A DNA stretch of 7,946 nucleotides from Desulfovibrio sp. UBA2564 (GCA_002340305.1 DDLU01000075.1:1-7946), one strand, 5' to 3'; shown: positions 1 through 6,339, counted from the first letter of the stretch. The notes: a model not told the origin generated them from the sequence alone. A program made the numbers and translations.

Positions 1-16
1 CGCCCCTTTCGAGGCG
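1..16 (-). terminator. Possible terminator hairpin of the methyltransferase gene, cut by the window edge
   Basis: Read on the minus strand, this stretch folds as CGCCTC-GAAA-GGGGCG: six base pairs (one U-G wobble) closed by a GNRA tetraloop, about 45 bases past the stop codon of the methyltransferase. A U-tract, if there is one, lies outside the window, so the terminator role is inferred from position and stem alone. Confidence 0.35.
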
Positions 17-59
17 CGCGGATCATTATATAAATATGATGCTGTGTAAAGCGTTGAAT

Positions 60-1049
60 CTACCACCTGCGCGGCAGCCTGCGCTGTGCCCACTCTGATA
101 GATAGGGCAGCAACTCTTCGCCAAGCTGATGCAGTGGAACAATATTCCCTTCGATTATGATGCCTTGCGGAAACAAATTCATGTCATGATATTCTTTGGG
201 CCCCTGAAAGGCAGTATTTTTCGCCAGTAGCACGGAAACATTAAGATCCTTGCAGAAAGCGATAAGTCCTTCGGGGAAGAAGGCGGCATCCTTGATGTTT
301 TTACCTAGAGTGCGGAACAAAGTTTTGCAGATGGACACAAAATGCTCGCGGCGCAAAGGCTGATGCATTGCAGCTACGGTTTCGTTGGAAACAAAGGTCA
401 CAACCTTGTTTGCAAGCGGCTCGTAATTTTTGGCATCGCGGGCATCGCCGAGAATAATTTCAGCAATGTTCAGCTCCTTAAAAATCTTGTAACTCTGCAA
501 GCCGACCATCTTGTCGTACTCAATACCGTACAGGACAATCTTCTTGAAACCGTTACGGCGAGCATGGATGTGCTGGGCAAGAAGCAGGATTCCGGTTCCG
601 GTCCCGATATCAAGACCTACGTATTCTTCCTGCTCAAGAAGTTTGGGTGAAATATTCTGGGTGACGATGGAACGGATGATGTGGCTGGTCTTGGTGATGT
701 CAGCAAGCATGCGTAATGAAAAAGACCACTGGCGCAGATAATTCATCAGCTCGATATCATCATCAGGCTCATTGAGGCTGCGGTGACGGCTGAACATCTC
801 ACAGAGTTTGCTAACTTCTTCAAGAGAAACAGGCTGATCAAACCCGCCTTTATTTACATAGCAATAGAAAAATTTGAGCACCATTCCCATGATCATGGAA
901 TCGGAAATCCTGACAGAGGGATCGCTCATGCGGTCCACATCCTCCAGCAGAGGACTGTCAGAATAAAGAGACGGATCTATGACCATCTCCTCCGGGCCCA
1001 TGAAAGCATGATGAATTTTACCCATATCAACTGTGCTTTGTTCCTGCAT
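60..1049 (-). CDS. Class I SAM-dependent methyltransferase, substrate unknown
   Basis: A 329-residue protein with a Rossmann-type methyltransferase core in its second half. Residues 1-135 are a helical N-terminal region with no motif I recognise. Motif I is LDIGTGTG (146-153), which binds the SAM methionine and adenosine. The acidic residue after strand 2 is E177 in GIEYD and would hold the ribose hydroxyls. GDARD (201-205) fits the adenine-contact loop, and VTFVSNET (217-224) sits where the catalytic or substrate loop is expected. The glycine-rich motif followed by an acidic loop is loosely like protein arginine methyltransferases, but that is not enough to name a substrate. The start at 1049 is preferred over ATG codons at 1070 and 1073 because a good ribosome binding site lies just upstream of it. 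The gene appears to be monocistronic: the next upstream gene on this strand ends in its own terminator. Confidence 0.8.
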   Translation of the reverse strand: MQEQSTVDMGKIHHAFMGPEEMVIDPSLYSDSPLLEDVDRMSDPSVRISDSMIMGMVLKFFYCYVNKGGFDQPVSLEEVSKLCEMFSRHRSLNEPDDDIELMNYLRQWSFSLRMLADITKTSHIIRSIVTQNISPKLLEQEEYVGLDIGTGTGILLLAQHIHARRNGFKKIVLYGIEYDKMVGLQSYKIFKELNIAEIILGDARDAKNYEPLANKVVTFVSNETVAAMHQPLRREHFVSICKTLFRTLGKNIKDAAFFPEGLIAFCKDLNVSVLLAKNTAFQGPKEYHDMNLFPQGIIIEGNIVPLHQLGEELLPYLSEWAQRRLPRRW

Positions 1050-1054
1050 TTCAA

Positions 1055-1062
1055 CACTCCTT
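1055..1062 (-). promoter_or_regulatory. Ribosome binding site that fixes the methyltransferase start
   Basis: On the minus strand, AAGGAGTG ends five bases before the ATG at 1049. The two in-frame ATGs at 1070 and 1073 lie upstream of this site and have no comparable sequence in front of them, so the shorter 329-residue protein is preferred. Confidence 0.7.
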
Positions 1063-1216
1063 GCGAACATCATATATTAAAATCATGAAGGCATGCTTTA
1101 CCTACTGCCGGAAGGAATGCACAGACTGTTCCCATTTATCAAAAGGCATAAAGTTCATTTTTAAAATAATTCTAGACCTCAAGATAAGTACATATTTTAA
1201 AAGACTTTTTTATTTC

Positions 1217-1262
1217 AAAAAAAACATAAAAAGGGCCGTATCCAAATCTGGAAACGGCCCTT
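1217..1262 (-). terminator. Rho-independent terminator of the YprB-like nuclease gene
   Basis: On the minus strand, AAGGGCCGT pairs with ACGGCCCTT (nine base pairs, 1254-1262 with 1231-1239). A further TCC/GGA pairing follows after one mismatch, with a six-base loop. The stem is followed by TTTATG and a run of eight T (1224 down to 1217). It lies about 60 bases past the nuclease stop codon and separates that gene from the methyltransferase. Confidence 0.85.
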
Positions 1263-1321
1263 AGAGGCAAAAAATTCCATCTTGCGCAGGCGGCAAAAAA
1301 GACACCTGTCAGCGATATTGA

Positions 1322-2179
1322 TTAGTATCTGCGGAATGAACCTTCGCCGGAGTATTTAGCCCTGATCCCATCCACAACTTCGCGATAGGCTTTATAAGGA
1401 TTCAAAGGTTCGATCTTCTCAGCAATGGGCTCAAGATCATGCTGGGAAAATCTTTCAATGTGCAGGTTGTAACCTTTGATCATAAGATTTTCCAGATTCA
1501 CACTATCCAGTACGTTATAAGCCAGCAGGGTTTCAAGGGCACGCTCATCACCGTTCATTTCATATTCATTCCAAAGCAAAACTGCAAAATAACCGTCCAA
1601 ACCTTCTGCGTCACCACGATCCATGCCGAAGTAGCGTTCAATCCCCTTAAGCCCTCCGGTGATACCCAAAGAGCGGAAGACAAAACGCAGGTCAATGTGG
1701 GCTGCTTCTACCTTGATACCGAAATATTTCTCAATAAACGGCACATCAAAGCATTTGCCGTTAAAGCTTACAATCAGAGGATACTTGGCAATTTCTTCTT
1801 CGAAATTATAGAGATTCTTACCCTGAACATAGGTCTTGATCTCTTTACCGTTCCAAAGCGCGATGGTTGTTATGTCACAGCTTGAAGCGTCAGTTCCGGT
1901 GGTTTCAATATCAATATAGGCAACATTATCCCGGAAATGAGAATAAAGACGCCACTGGTCGGAAGCAGGAAGACGATCGGCAAACCAGTTGGCATCGCTT
2001 TCTTCAAGCTTCTGCTTTGATTCGCCGCATCCCTTTTCCAATTCATTCATTTTTGCATCAGAAAGAGGCGTGGTAGCTCCATCAAGGATATCATGCCAGC
2101 TATTCACGCCGGCCTGCCAGATTTTGGCTTCAGTGGTACTTCCAATTCCCTTTAGATGACAAAAAGTTCTTTCGAGCAT
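1322..2179 (-). CDS. YprB-like ribonuclease H-fold (DEDD) exonuclease domain protein
   Basis: A 285-residue protein. Residues about 5-35 (LKGIGSTTEAKIWQAGV) resemble a helix-hairpin-helix DNA-contact element. From about residue 86 comes an RNase H-fold 3'-5' exonuclease domain of the type seen in Bacillus YprB. Exo I is YIDIETTG with D90 and E92. Exo II is VSFNGKCFDVPFI with N140 and D145. Exo III is AYNVLDSVNL with D225. These acidic residues would bind two metal ions and cleave a phosphodiester bond, so the active site looks intact. Substrate and cellular role are unknown; DNA processing is plausible from the N-terminal element. The ATG at 2179 has no good Shine-Dalgarno at normal spacing; the best match is AGGG about eleven bases upstream, inside a dyad. 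A strong terminator follows, and the gene is divergent from the PilZ gene. Confidence 0.88.
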   Translation of the reverse strand: MLERTFCHLKGIGSTTEAKIWQAGVNSWHDILDGATTPLSDAKMNELEKGCGESKQKLEESDANWFADRLPASDQWRLYSHFRDNVAYIDIETTGTDASSCDITTIALWNGKEIKTYVQGKNLYNFEEEIAKYPLIVSFNGKCFDVPFIEKYFGIKVEAAHIDLRFVFRSLGITGGLKGIERYFGMDRGDAEGLDGYFAVLLWNEYEMNGDERALETLLAYNVLDSVNLENLMIKGYNLHIERFSQHDLEPIAEKIEPLNPYKAYREVVDGIRAKYSGEGSFRRY

Positions 2180-2180
2180 T

Positions 2181-2202
2181 TTAAAAACAGCCCTGTTTTC
2201 AA
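2181..2202. promoter_or_regulatory. Dyad immediately upstream of the nuclease start codon
   Basis: Two ten-base arms, TTAAAAACAG and CTGTTTTCAA, are separated by CC and match at nine of ten positions. The element ends one base before the nuclease start codon. In the leader RNA the only Shine-Dalgarno-like bases (AGGG) fall at its centre. It could be a repressor operator or a small structure that limits ribosome access. No regulator family is recognised. Confidence 0.4.
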
Positions 2203-2323
2203 AAATTTAAGCAACACAGACAATATGTCCGATACAAATATATCAACCTGTTGACCGGGTATTCCCCTCTGTCAGGGAGAGGATTAGCCGTAATATTCTT
2301 CTTAGTCCAGCAATTACATAACA

Positions 2324-2357
2324 TTGACATTATTCTGCCACTAGCCGTACATATACT
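2324..2357 (+). promoter_or_regulatory. Candidate sigma-70-type promoter of the PilZ gene
   Basis: A perfect -35 hexamer TTGACA lies at 2324-2329. The -10 is ambiguous: TACATA (2348-2353) has an 18-base spacer but matches the consensus poorly, while TATACT (2352-2357) matches well but is 22 bases away. Both lie inside the dyad at 2338-2362. Transcription would begin about 25-35 bases before the start codon. Confidence 0.45.
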
Positions 2358-2362
2358 AGTGG
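2338..2362. promoter_or_regulatory. Perfect 7-bp dyad over the PilZ gene promoter (operator candidate)
   Basis: CCACTAG and CTAGTGG form a perfect inverted repeat with an eleven-base spacer, centred at 2350, on the expected -10 region of the PilZ gene. The half-site spacing suits a dimeric helix-turn-helix regulator. A protein bound here would block RNA polymerase. No family is assigned. Confidence 0.45.
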
Positions 2363-2378
2363 TTAAAATTTCTTAACC
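2361..2378. promoter_or_regulatory. Second dyad, GGTTAA-N6-TTAACC, before the PilZ gene
   Basis: A perfect six-base inverted repeat with a six-base spacer. It shares its first two bases with the end of the upstream dyad and ends 16 bases before the start codon. It could be a second operator half-turn or a hairpin in the 5' leader. Confidence 0.35.
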
Positions 2379-2394
2379 GTAAATAATAGTCGTT

Positions 2395-3351
2395 ATGGAA
2401 AATTTGACAATGGAAAAAATTAATCTTCAATACATTATCGATCTGATTCAATCGGAAGTAATTGGTCCTGTTGAAAAAATTATCTCTGCTATGCCCCGTG
2501 AATCCATGTATATGATTCTGGCTGCTGCTGGATTGATCGCCCTGCTGGCGGCAGTATTTGTATTTCTGCTCTTACGCCCCAAAAAGAAAAATATCCAAAA
2601 ACCGCAGAGGCCGACTGACTTTGTCCAATTTTTCCAGAGCAGCGGAACCATCATGGATGTGGCAGCTGCCGGGGGGCACAATAACGTACTCGGGCGGGCT
2701 GTGCTTACAGCAGCTAAGCCGGACCGCATGCGCCTTGAAATTATCGAAGAACACGGCATTGCGGATCTGACTCCGACCGCTGAAGTAATCCTAATGTTTC
2801 CCCCGGAACAAAGTGCCGCTGGAAAAGTCAATTCCTTCAGGTCGATCATAAGCTCCATTGAATGCGATTCTGATGGAGGTGGCAGAATGACCCTGACCCC
2901 GCCGGTAAAATTTTCATTGGTCAAAAGGCGGCGCCACAAACGCAAAAGGGTCATCGACCAGCAATTCATCAGGGTGAAACTCTGGCGAGGCAGACCGGAC
3001 AGCGATGACACCTCCTTTGTGGACCGCATCCCCGATCTTGCGGTCAACTCATATGATCCCCGTTCCACCGGACACGAAGAGAATCAGGTTATCAACATTT
3101 CCAACGGCGGAATCGGAGTCGGGTCTTCCCCGGAACTGGTAGAATCGAAATTCAATGTCGATGATGATGTGCTGATCAGCATATTCATGTTCAATTTCCG
3201 CCAAAAAGTTTTTAAACCATACTGGTATGCCGGGAAAATACGCTCCATAGAAATAATGGACGGACACACCTGCCGTGTCGGGGTAGAATTTACCACCACC
3301 GGAAAGATGCGTGATGATAACGAACAGAATATTGACTGGGCATCAATTTAA
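2395..3351 (+). CDS. Membrane-anchored PilZ-domain protein (probable c-di-GMP receptor)
   Basis: A 318-residue protein. Residues 38-60 form one strong hydrophobic segment ending in LLLRPKKK, so by the positive-inside rule the long C-terminal part should be cytoplasmic. Residues about 75-175 form a beta-rich region that could be a YcgR-type N-terminal domain. From about 177 a PilZ domain follows. RRRHKRKR (178-185) contains R179-x3-R183, and NISNGG (234-239) matches the N/DxSxxG motif; both are the known c-di-GMP contacts. VGVEFT (295-300) fits a late PilZ strand. The role is inferred: sensing c-di-GMP at the inner membrane and acting on motility, secretion or surface polysaccharide. Two starts are possible, 2395 and 2410 (M6). 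Neither has a strong ribosome binding site, though a weak GGA lies upstream of the second. It diverges from the nuclease gene and is likely controlled by the dyads upstream. Confidence 0.87.
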   Translation: MENLTMEKINLQYIIDLIQSEVIGPVEKIISAMPRESMYMILAAAGLIALLAAVFVFLLLRPKKKNIQKPQRPTDFVQFFQSSGTIMDVAAAGGHNNVLGRAVLTAAKPDRMRLEIIEEHGIADLTPTAEVILMFPPEQSAAGKVNSFRSIISSIECDSDGGGRMTLTPPVKFSLVKRRRHKRKRVIDQQFIRVKLWRGRPDSDDTSFVDRIPDLAVNSYDPRSTGHEENQVINISNGGIGVGSSPELVESKFNVDDDVLISIFMFNFRQKVFKPYWYAGKIRSIEIMDGHTCRVGVEFTTTGKMRDDNEQNIDWASI

Positions 3352-3383
3352 ACAGCCTGAAAAGAAAGAGCCAAATGCAAGGC

Positions 3384-3441
3384 GCAAAAAAAAGACAGGA
3401 ACGAAGTGTATTCAAGTATACGTGATTTTTTTGCTTTTTTT
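3384..3441 (+). terminator. Hairpin repeat acting as probable terminator of the PilZ gene
   Basis: GCAAAAAAA (from 3384) can pair with TTTTTTTGC (3426-3434), enclosing a small inner stem GTGTAT/GTATAC (3406-3411 with 3416-3421, two wobbles, loop TCAA). A run of seven T follows at 3435-3441. It begins 33 bases past the PilZ stop. The flanking AGGCGCAAAA and the core GGAACGAAGTGTA look like a dispersed intergenic hairpin repeat that I recall from other proteobacteria; that link is from memory and untested. The rest of the gap, 3442-3534, shows only a tiny CCCC-ACA-GGGG hairpin at 3448-3458. Confidence 0.55.
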
Positions 3442-3534
3442 ACATCTCCCCACAGGGGTAAGATTTTGTAGATCGCGAAGACTCGCTGACAATTTACTTT
3501 ACGCTGCAGATAGTGCTTTATCTTCAGTCTGAAA

Positions 3535-3567
3535 ATCCCCCGCCAACTTCAATAGTTAGCGGGGGAT
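3535..3567 (-). terminator. GC-rich terminator hairpin closing the leftward three-gene unit
   Basis: ATCCCCCGC (3535-3543) pairs perfectly with GCGGGGGAT (3559-3567). After one mismatch a further AACT/AGTT pairing closes on a five-base loop. On the minus strand the stem runs into TTTTC, a short U-tract. It lies 50 bases past the stop codon of the small helical protein gene. On the plus strand no T-run follows, so it mainly serves the leftward transcript. Confidence 0.6.
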
Positions 3568-3616
3568 ACTTGTACCGTGGTTACGCTAAGGACAGCTCTA
3601 TTTACCGTCCTGCGAT

Positions 3617-3970
3617 TTATCCAACCTTGTTAAGGTAACGGTTAGCAATCAAGGGGGTGCCGCGAGCGGCACTGCCGTACCCCTTGAAACGGACATTTTC
3701 CTTCTTAACCCGCCCGATATCCTGCCTCAGGGAAGCATGGAGCTTCTTAGCTTCCGCAGTGAGCTGCCCCTGCAGGTTCTTGAGCTTGTTAAGCTTTTCC
3801 AGAATATCATCCAGACTGACGCTCTCTTTTGTTTCCAGAGCCTGATCGGTGAGAACACCTCTCCTTTCCGCAGCGTCAAAGGCATCATCTACCTCTCCCG
3901 CCACAAGAAATCTCAACTCCTCGTATCCAATTTCAAGAGCCTGATCCAGAAGTTTCAAGGTTTCAGCCAT
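3617..3970 (-). CDS. Small helical protein, possibly a FliT/FlgN-like flagellar chaperone
   Basis: A 117-residue protein, almost wholly alpha-helical. Residues 1-48 form amphipathic helices (LLDQALEIGYEELRFLVAGE), and residues 50-92 form a probable coiled coil rich in K, L and E. The tail has a glycine and aromatic character (KGYGSAARGTPL). Size, helical make-up and tail recall flagellar export chaperones of FliT or FlgN type, but no diagnostic motif is visible, so this is only a suggestion. It starts six bases after the stop of the upstream gene. Its ribosome binding site, AGAGG, overlaps the end of that gene, so the two are probably translationally coupled. No signal peptide or membrane segment is seen. 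It is the last gene before a terminator. Confidence 0.7.
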   Translation of the reverse strand: MAETLKLLDQALEIGYEELRFLVAGEVDDAFDAAERRGVLTDQALETKESVSLDDILEKLNKLKNLQGQLTAEAKKLHASLRQDIGRVKKENVRFKGYGSAARGTPLIANRYLNKVG

Positions 3971-3976
3971 AGCAGT

Positions 3977-4582
3977 TTACCTCTTGGCTACCTCCCGAAG
4001 ATCCTCGCGAATGATGGAGATAACACTCTTCCACTTTTCAACGGAAGGCAGAAATTCATATTCAAGCAAATCAGCCAGTAAAATCCAGTCCTCGTTTTCA
4101 AGGACTTCGGTCATTTCAGTGAAAAGACCGGAAAAATCTTCCACAACTTTTTCAAAATCAGCATGTTGTTTGATGGAGAACTGCTCGCGCAGGTTGCCGA
4201 CCATGCCGAGGAAATCTCTGATAACATCAAGAAGATCCTGATAAAGTTCAAGTGCTTCAGCATCATCAGCCTGTCTGAAAAGTTCTGCGACCTGTTTACC
4301 GCCGCCAGCCATGATGTTGACTACCTTGTAGAGTTCAAGGGTAATAGCAGAAGCCATCTCAATAGCGGGAGAGCTGGTGATTTCAAGGCTTTCAATTTCA
4401 GAAGACTCAATATCTTCCGACTGGTTGGGGTAAATTTCACTGAAAGGTTCATTGTTGACTTTAACGTCAGTTACAATGCGGTCTTCAAGGTGGCCGTCTT
4501 CCATTACCTTTTCAAAAATCTGCTCAAGATTTTCAAAACTTCTGATATCCAGATCAGTTTTGGTTCCATCGATAACGATCAT
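3977..4582 (-). CDS. Acidic two-part protein of unknown function linked to the GT9 gene
   Basis: A 201-residue, strongly acidic protein with no signal peptide. Residues 1-70 alternate strands and one helix (MIVIDGTKTDLDI, then NLEQIFEKVMED, then IVTDVKVNNEPFSEIYPNQ), which could be a small beta-grasp-like domain. Residues 74-200 are all helical, with the segment DWILLADLLEYEFLPSVEKW (166-185). I do not recognise a named family with certainty. Similar helical proteins may occur near flagellin-modification genes, but that is from memory and weak. It has the best ribosome binding site in the window: AGGAGGA, eight bases upstream of the ATG, directly after a structured leader. Downstream it is coupled to the small helical protein; upstream is the GT9 glycosyltransferase. 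Confidence 0.75.
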   Translation of the reverse strand: MIVIDGTKTDLDIRSFENLEQIFEKVMEDGHLEDRIVTDVKVNNEPFSEIYPNQSEDIESSEIESLEITSSPAIEMASAITLELYKVVNIMAGGGKQVAELFRQADDAEALELYQDLLDVIRDFLGMVGNLREQFSIKQHADFEKVVEDFSGLFTEMTEVLENEDWILLADLLEYEFLPSVEKWKSVISIIREDLREVAKR

Positions 4583-4597
4583 AGTGACTCTCCTCCT

Positions 4598-4644
4598 AAA
4601 ATAGGTACGTAATTTTTTCCGGTTGGTCCGGTACGCCCTATTTT
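4598..4644 (-). promoter_or_regulatory. Structured leader between the GT9 gene and the acidic protein gene
   Basis: AAAATAGG (4598-4605) and CCTATTTT (4637-4644) form a perfect eight-base inverted repeat. Inside it CGTA (4608-4611) pairs with TACG (4632-4635), and innermost CCGG pairs with CCGG around TTGGT (4619-4631). On the leftward transcript the structure ends exactly where AGGAGGA begins. No T-run follows, so it is not an ordinary terminator. It could tune translation, protect or cut the mRNA between the two genes, or be an operator. Confidence 0.45.
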
Positions 4645-4664
4645 ATACAAAAGTCATGCCAACA

Positions 4665-6212
4665 TTATTCAACAGATACGGTCACGGCATTGATCAAATC
4701 CATATAGCGAACCAGCTGTTCCACCAGGCCATCCATGCTTTCATGGGTTCTGGATTCGACCATCCACATGGAAGACAGCACGGAAAGCTCAGGACATGAA
4801 GACAAAATATCCTGTATTTTTTGCAAGTTGGCTAAAAATTTCAGCTTCACAGCTTCGATGGGATTAGCCTGTAAAAGCATCACCTGCTTGCTGAGCAGAA
4901 AAAGCACATCGCGGCAGCTGTTAAGCGCAGTAAGTAATCTGGTACGGAACTCCGGTGAGAGATCAACGGCAGGAATTTCGCCCTCGGCAAAACCTGCACC
5001 GTCAAGAAAACGACGATAAAGCTCACGCTGTAAAATGATCCACTTATGGCGGTCACTCTGCTCGTGCCCGGAAAGAGAAGTCAGGGCAATCATTCCCAAC
5101 TCATCACGTCCGGTCTGGTAAGCGCGAACGGAACGGTTTTCAAGACGCGGCCAAACACCACTATCAATATAAGATGAGGCTGCATCGAAAACAGCATCAG
5201 GATCGACTTCCTGCCGACAGATATTATCAAAGGCGCATTTCTGCCCAAAGGGACAAGGATGGCAATCAAGATCCGGTTCAAAGCAGCAAAGATTATCAGC
5301 AGCCGGACCAGTGTCCCAAGGCTGGGCTGTCGCCAGAAAAATTGCAGCCAGCGGGGTACCTGACCCGGCAGCAAGATGCATGGTTCCGGTATCATTGGTA
5401 ACCAGCAAATCCAGACGGCGCAGGACTGCAGCAAGTTCCGGTAACGAAGTCCCGCCCATTAAGTTAACGGCAGGAAATTCCGCCCCCTGTAAAATTTGCT
5501 CGCCCAAAACTTTCTCACTCTCAGTACCCAGCAGAACCGGAACGCGGCGTTTTTCCTTCCAAAGTCTCCACCCCAAAGCCCTGAAATGGGCAATAGGCCA
5601 ACGCCTGCGGTCTTCACTGGCTCCGGGCTGAAATCCGACAAATCCTTCCGCTCCGGGAGCAGGATTTTCCAAAAGTTTCAAGGCCGCGACTTTCATCTCC
5701 GGGGTCGGCTCAGCCAATTCGAACGGCGCAGGCCGATCTATGCCGGCAACCTTACTGAACAGATCAACCACATTGAACGGACTGGCTCCGCGATTGGCGG
5801 ATGCCATTTGCAGAAATCCGGCCCAATGGGAAGTGTCGGCATTGAATCCGAATTCGTCCATGGCAAATCCGCGCACCTCGCGCCCCTTACCCAGCCGCAG
5901 GGTAATCAAGCGGGATGAAACGGACGGGGTCAGGTTTATGACCAGTGACGGGCCGAAGGTCTCTTCTATGTCAACGCAGTATGATTCAAAAATATTAATC
6001 GCTTTACGCCAGTCACGGTCAACAGCAGCCAACATGGAAGCTCCGGGCAGCGAAAAAGTACGCGACACATTGCGCAGCAGCTGGGTTGTCCCGGCAAAAT
6101 TTTGCAAACACATAACCCCGACTTTGTAGCCCTGTTCCGCAAGAGCGGTGATTACAGGCTGGGTCTGCAAAAGGTCCCCGAACCGGGTGAGATTTATGAC
6201 TAGCGCTTTCAT
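4665..6212 (-). CDS. GT9 (heptosyltransferase-like) glycosyltransferase with C-terminal helical extension
   Basis: A 515-residue protein of glycosyltransferase family 9 (ADP-heptose:LPS heptosyltransferase type, GT-B fold). The start VINLTRFGDLLQTQPV (5-20) is the typical acceptor-side loop with D13. GFQPGASEDRRRWP (193-206) opens the donor domain. LVTNDTGTMHLAAGSGTP (270-287) is the GT9 hallmark, where DTG and the histidine meet the nucleotide sugar. A cluster of six cysteines (C309, C310, C317, C320, C326, C332) follows, as seen in some heptosyltransferases. Usual family length is about 350; residues 360-515 are an extra, mainly helical region. It should transfer a heptose-like sugar in the cytoplasm; the acceptor (LPS core or a protein such as flagellin) is unknown. 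The start at 6212 is chosen because MKALVINL matches the family start and GGAGG lies upstream. A longer frame from 6293 would translate repeat DNA. Confidence 0.85.
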   Translation of the reverse strand: MKALVINLTRFGDLLQTQPVITALAEQGYKVGVMCLQNFAGTTQLLRNVSRTFSLPGASMLAAVDRDWRKAINIFESYCVDIEETFGPSLVINLTPSVSSRLITLRLGKGREVRGFAMDEFGFNADTSHWAGFLQMASANRGASPFNVVDLFSKVAGIDRPAPFELAEPTPEMKVAALKLLENPAPGAEGFVGFQPGASEDRRRWPIAHFRALGWRLWKEKRRVPVLLGTESEKVLGEQILQGAEFPAVNLMGGTSLPELAAVLRRLDLLVTNDTGTMHLAAGSGTPLAAIFLATAQPWDTGPAADNLCCFEPDLDCHPCPFGQKCAFDNICRQEVDPDAVFDAASSYIDSGVWPRLENRSVRAYQTGRDELGMIALTSLSGHEQSDRHKWIILQRELYRRFLDGAGFAEGEIPAVDLSPEFRTRLLTALNSCRDVLFLLSKQVMLLQANPIEAVKLKFLANLQKIQDILSSCPELSVLSSMWMVESRTHESMDGLVEQLVRYMDLINAVTVSVE

Positions 6213-6220
6213 TATAAGGA

Positions 6221-6313
6221 ATGCCTCCGGCGGCCCTTCGGGGATCCTGCCGGGGGCCTTAAACCCTTTTGGAAAAGGGTTTAAGAATTCCAAAACTTTT
6301 CATTATGCTTCGC
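6221..6313 (-). repeat. Palindromic dispersed repeat, copy 1, between the GT9 gene and queH
   Basis: Read leftward, it begins GCGAAGCATAAT (6313 downward) and contains GGAATTCTTAAACCCTTTT. It then shows two hairpins. The first is the CTTAAACCCTTTT palindrome. The second (6223-6257) pairs GCCTCCGGC with GCCGGGGGC (one T-G pair) and has an inner CCC-TTCG-GGG hairpin with a stable tetraloop. Copy 2 near the right window edge matches the first 40-odd bases with few changes. The leftmost bases supply GGAGG upstream of the GT9 start. Confidence 0.7.
6258..6285. terminator. Perfect 13-bp palindrome inside repeat copy 1
   Basis: CTTAAACCCTTTT and AAAAGGGTTTAAG are exact reverse complements separated by GG. 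The stem is long enough to end or attenuate transcription, but no T-run follows in either direction. It lies between divergent genes, where a terminator would be of little use, so its real role may be as a repeat-element hairpin. Confidence 0.35.
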
Positions 6314-6339
6314 AAGTAGCGCGTTAGGGCGTTCCAGAT

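Noticed and set aside
21..42. AT-rich inverted repeat ATCAT-N9-ATGAT near the left edge
   Set aside because: Five-base arms in AT-rich DNA are expected by chance, and no gene starts nearby in the window.
1297..1318. Second possible terminator just after the nuclease gene (GACAGGTGTC then six T on the minus strand)
   Set aside because: The stem has at most three pairs with a usable loop. The strong hairpin at 1217-1262 is a better terminator.
2448..3068. Long open frame (206 codons) on the minus strand, antisense to the PilZ gene
   Set aside because: It lies wholly inside a gene with clear PilZ motifs, and its translation has no recognisable domain.
3448..3458. CCCC-ACA-GGGG mini hairpin
   Set aside because: Only four pairs with a three-base loop and no T-run.
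5090..5434. Minus-strand open frame inside the GT9 gene in another frame
   Set aside because: It overlaps the GT9 hallmark motif region and is best explained as a shadow of it.
6213..6293. 27-codon N-terminal extension of the GT9 protein
   Set aside because: It would translate the palindromic repeat, and the family start MKALVINL with GGAGG upstream fits better.
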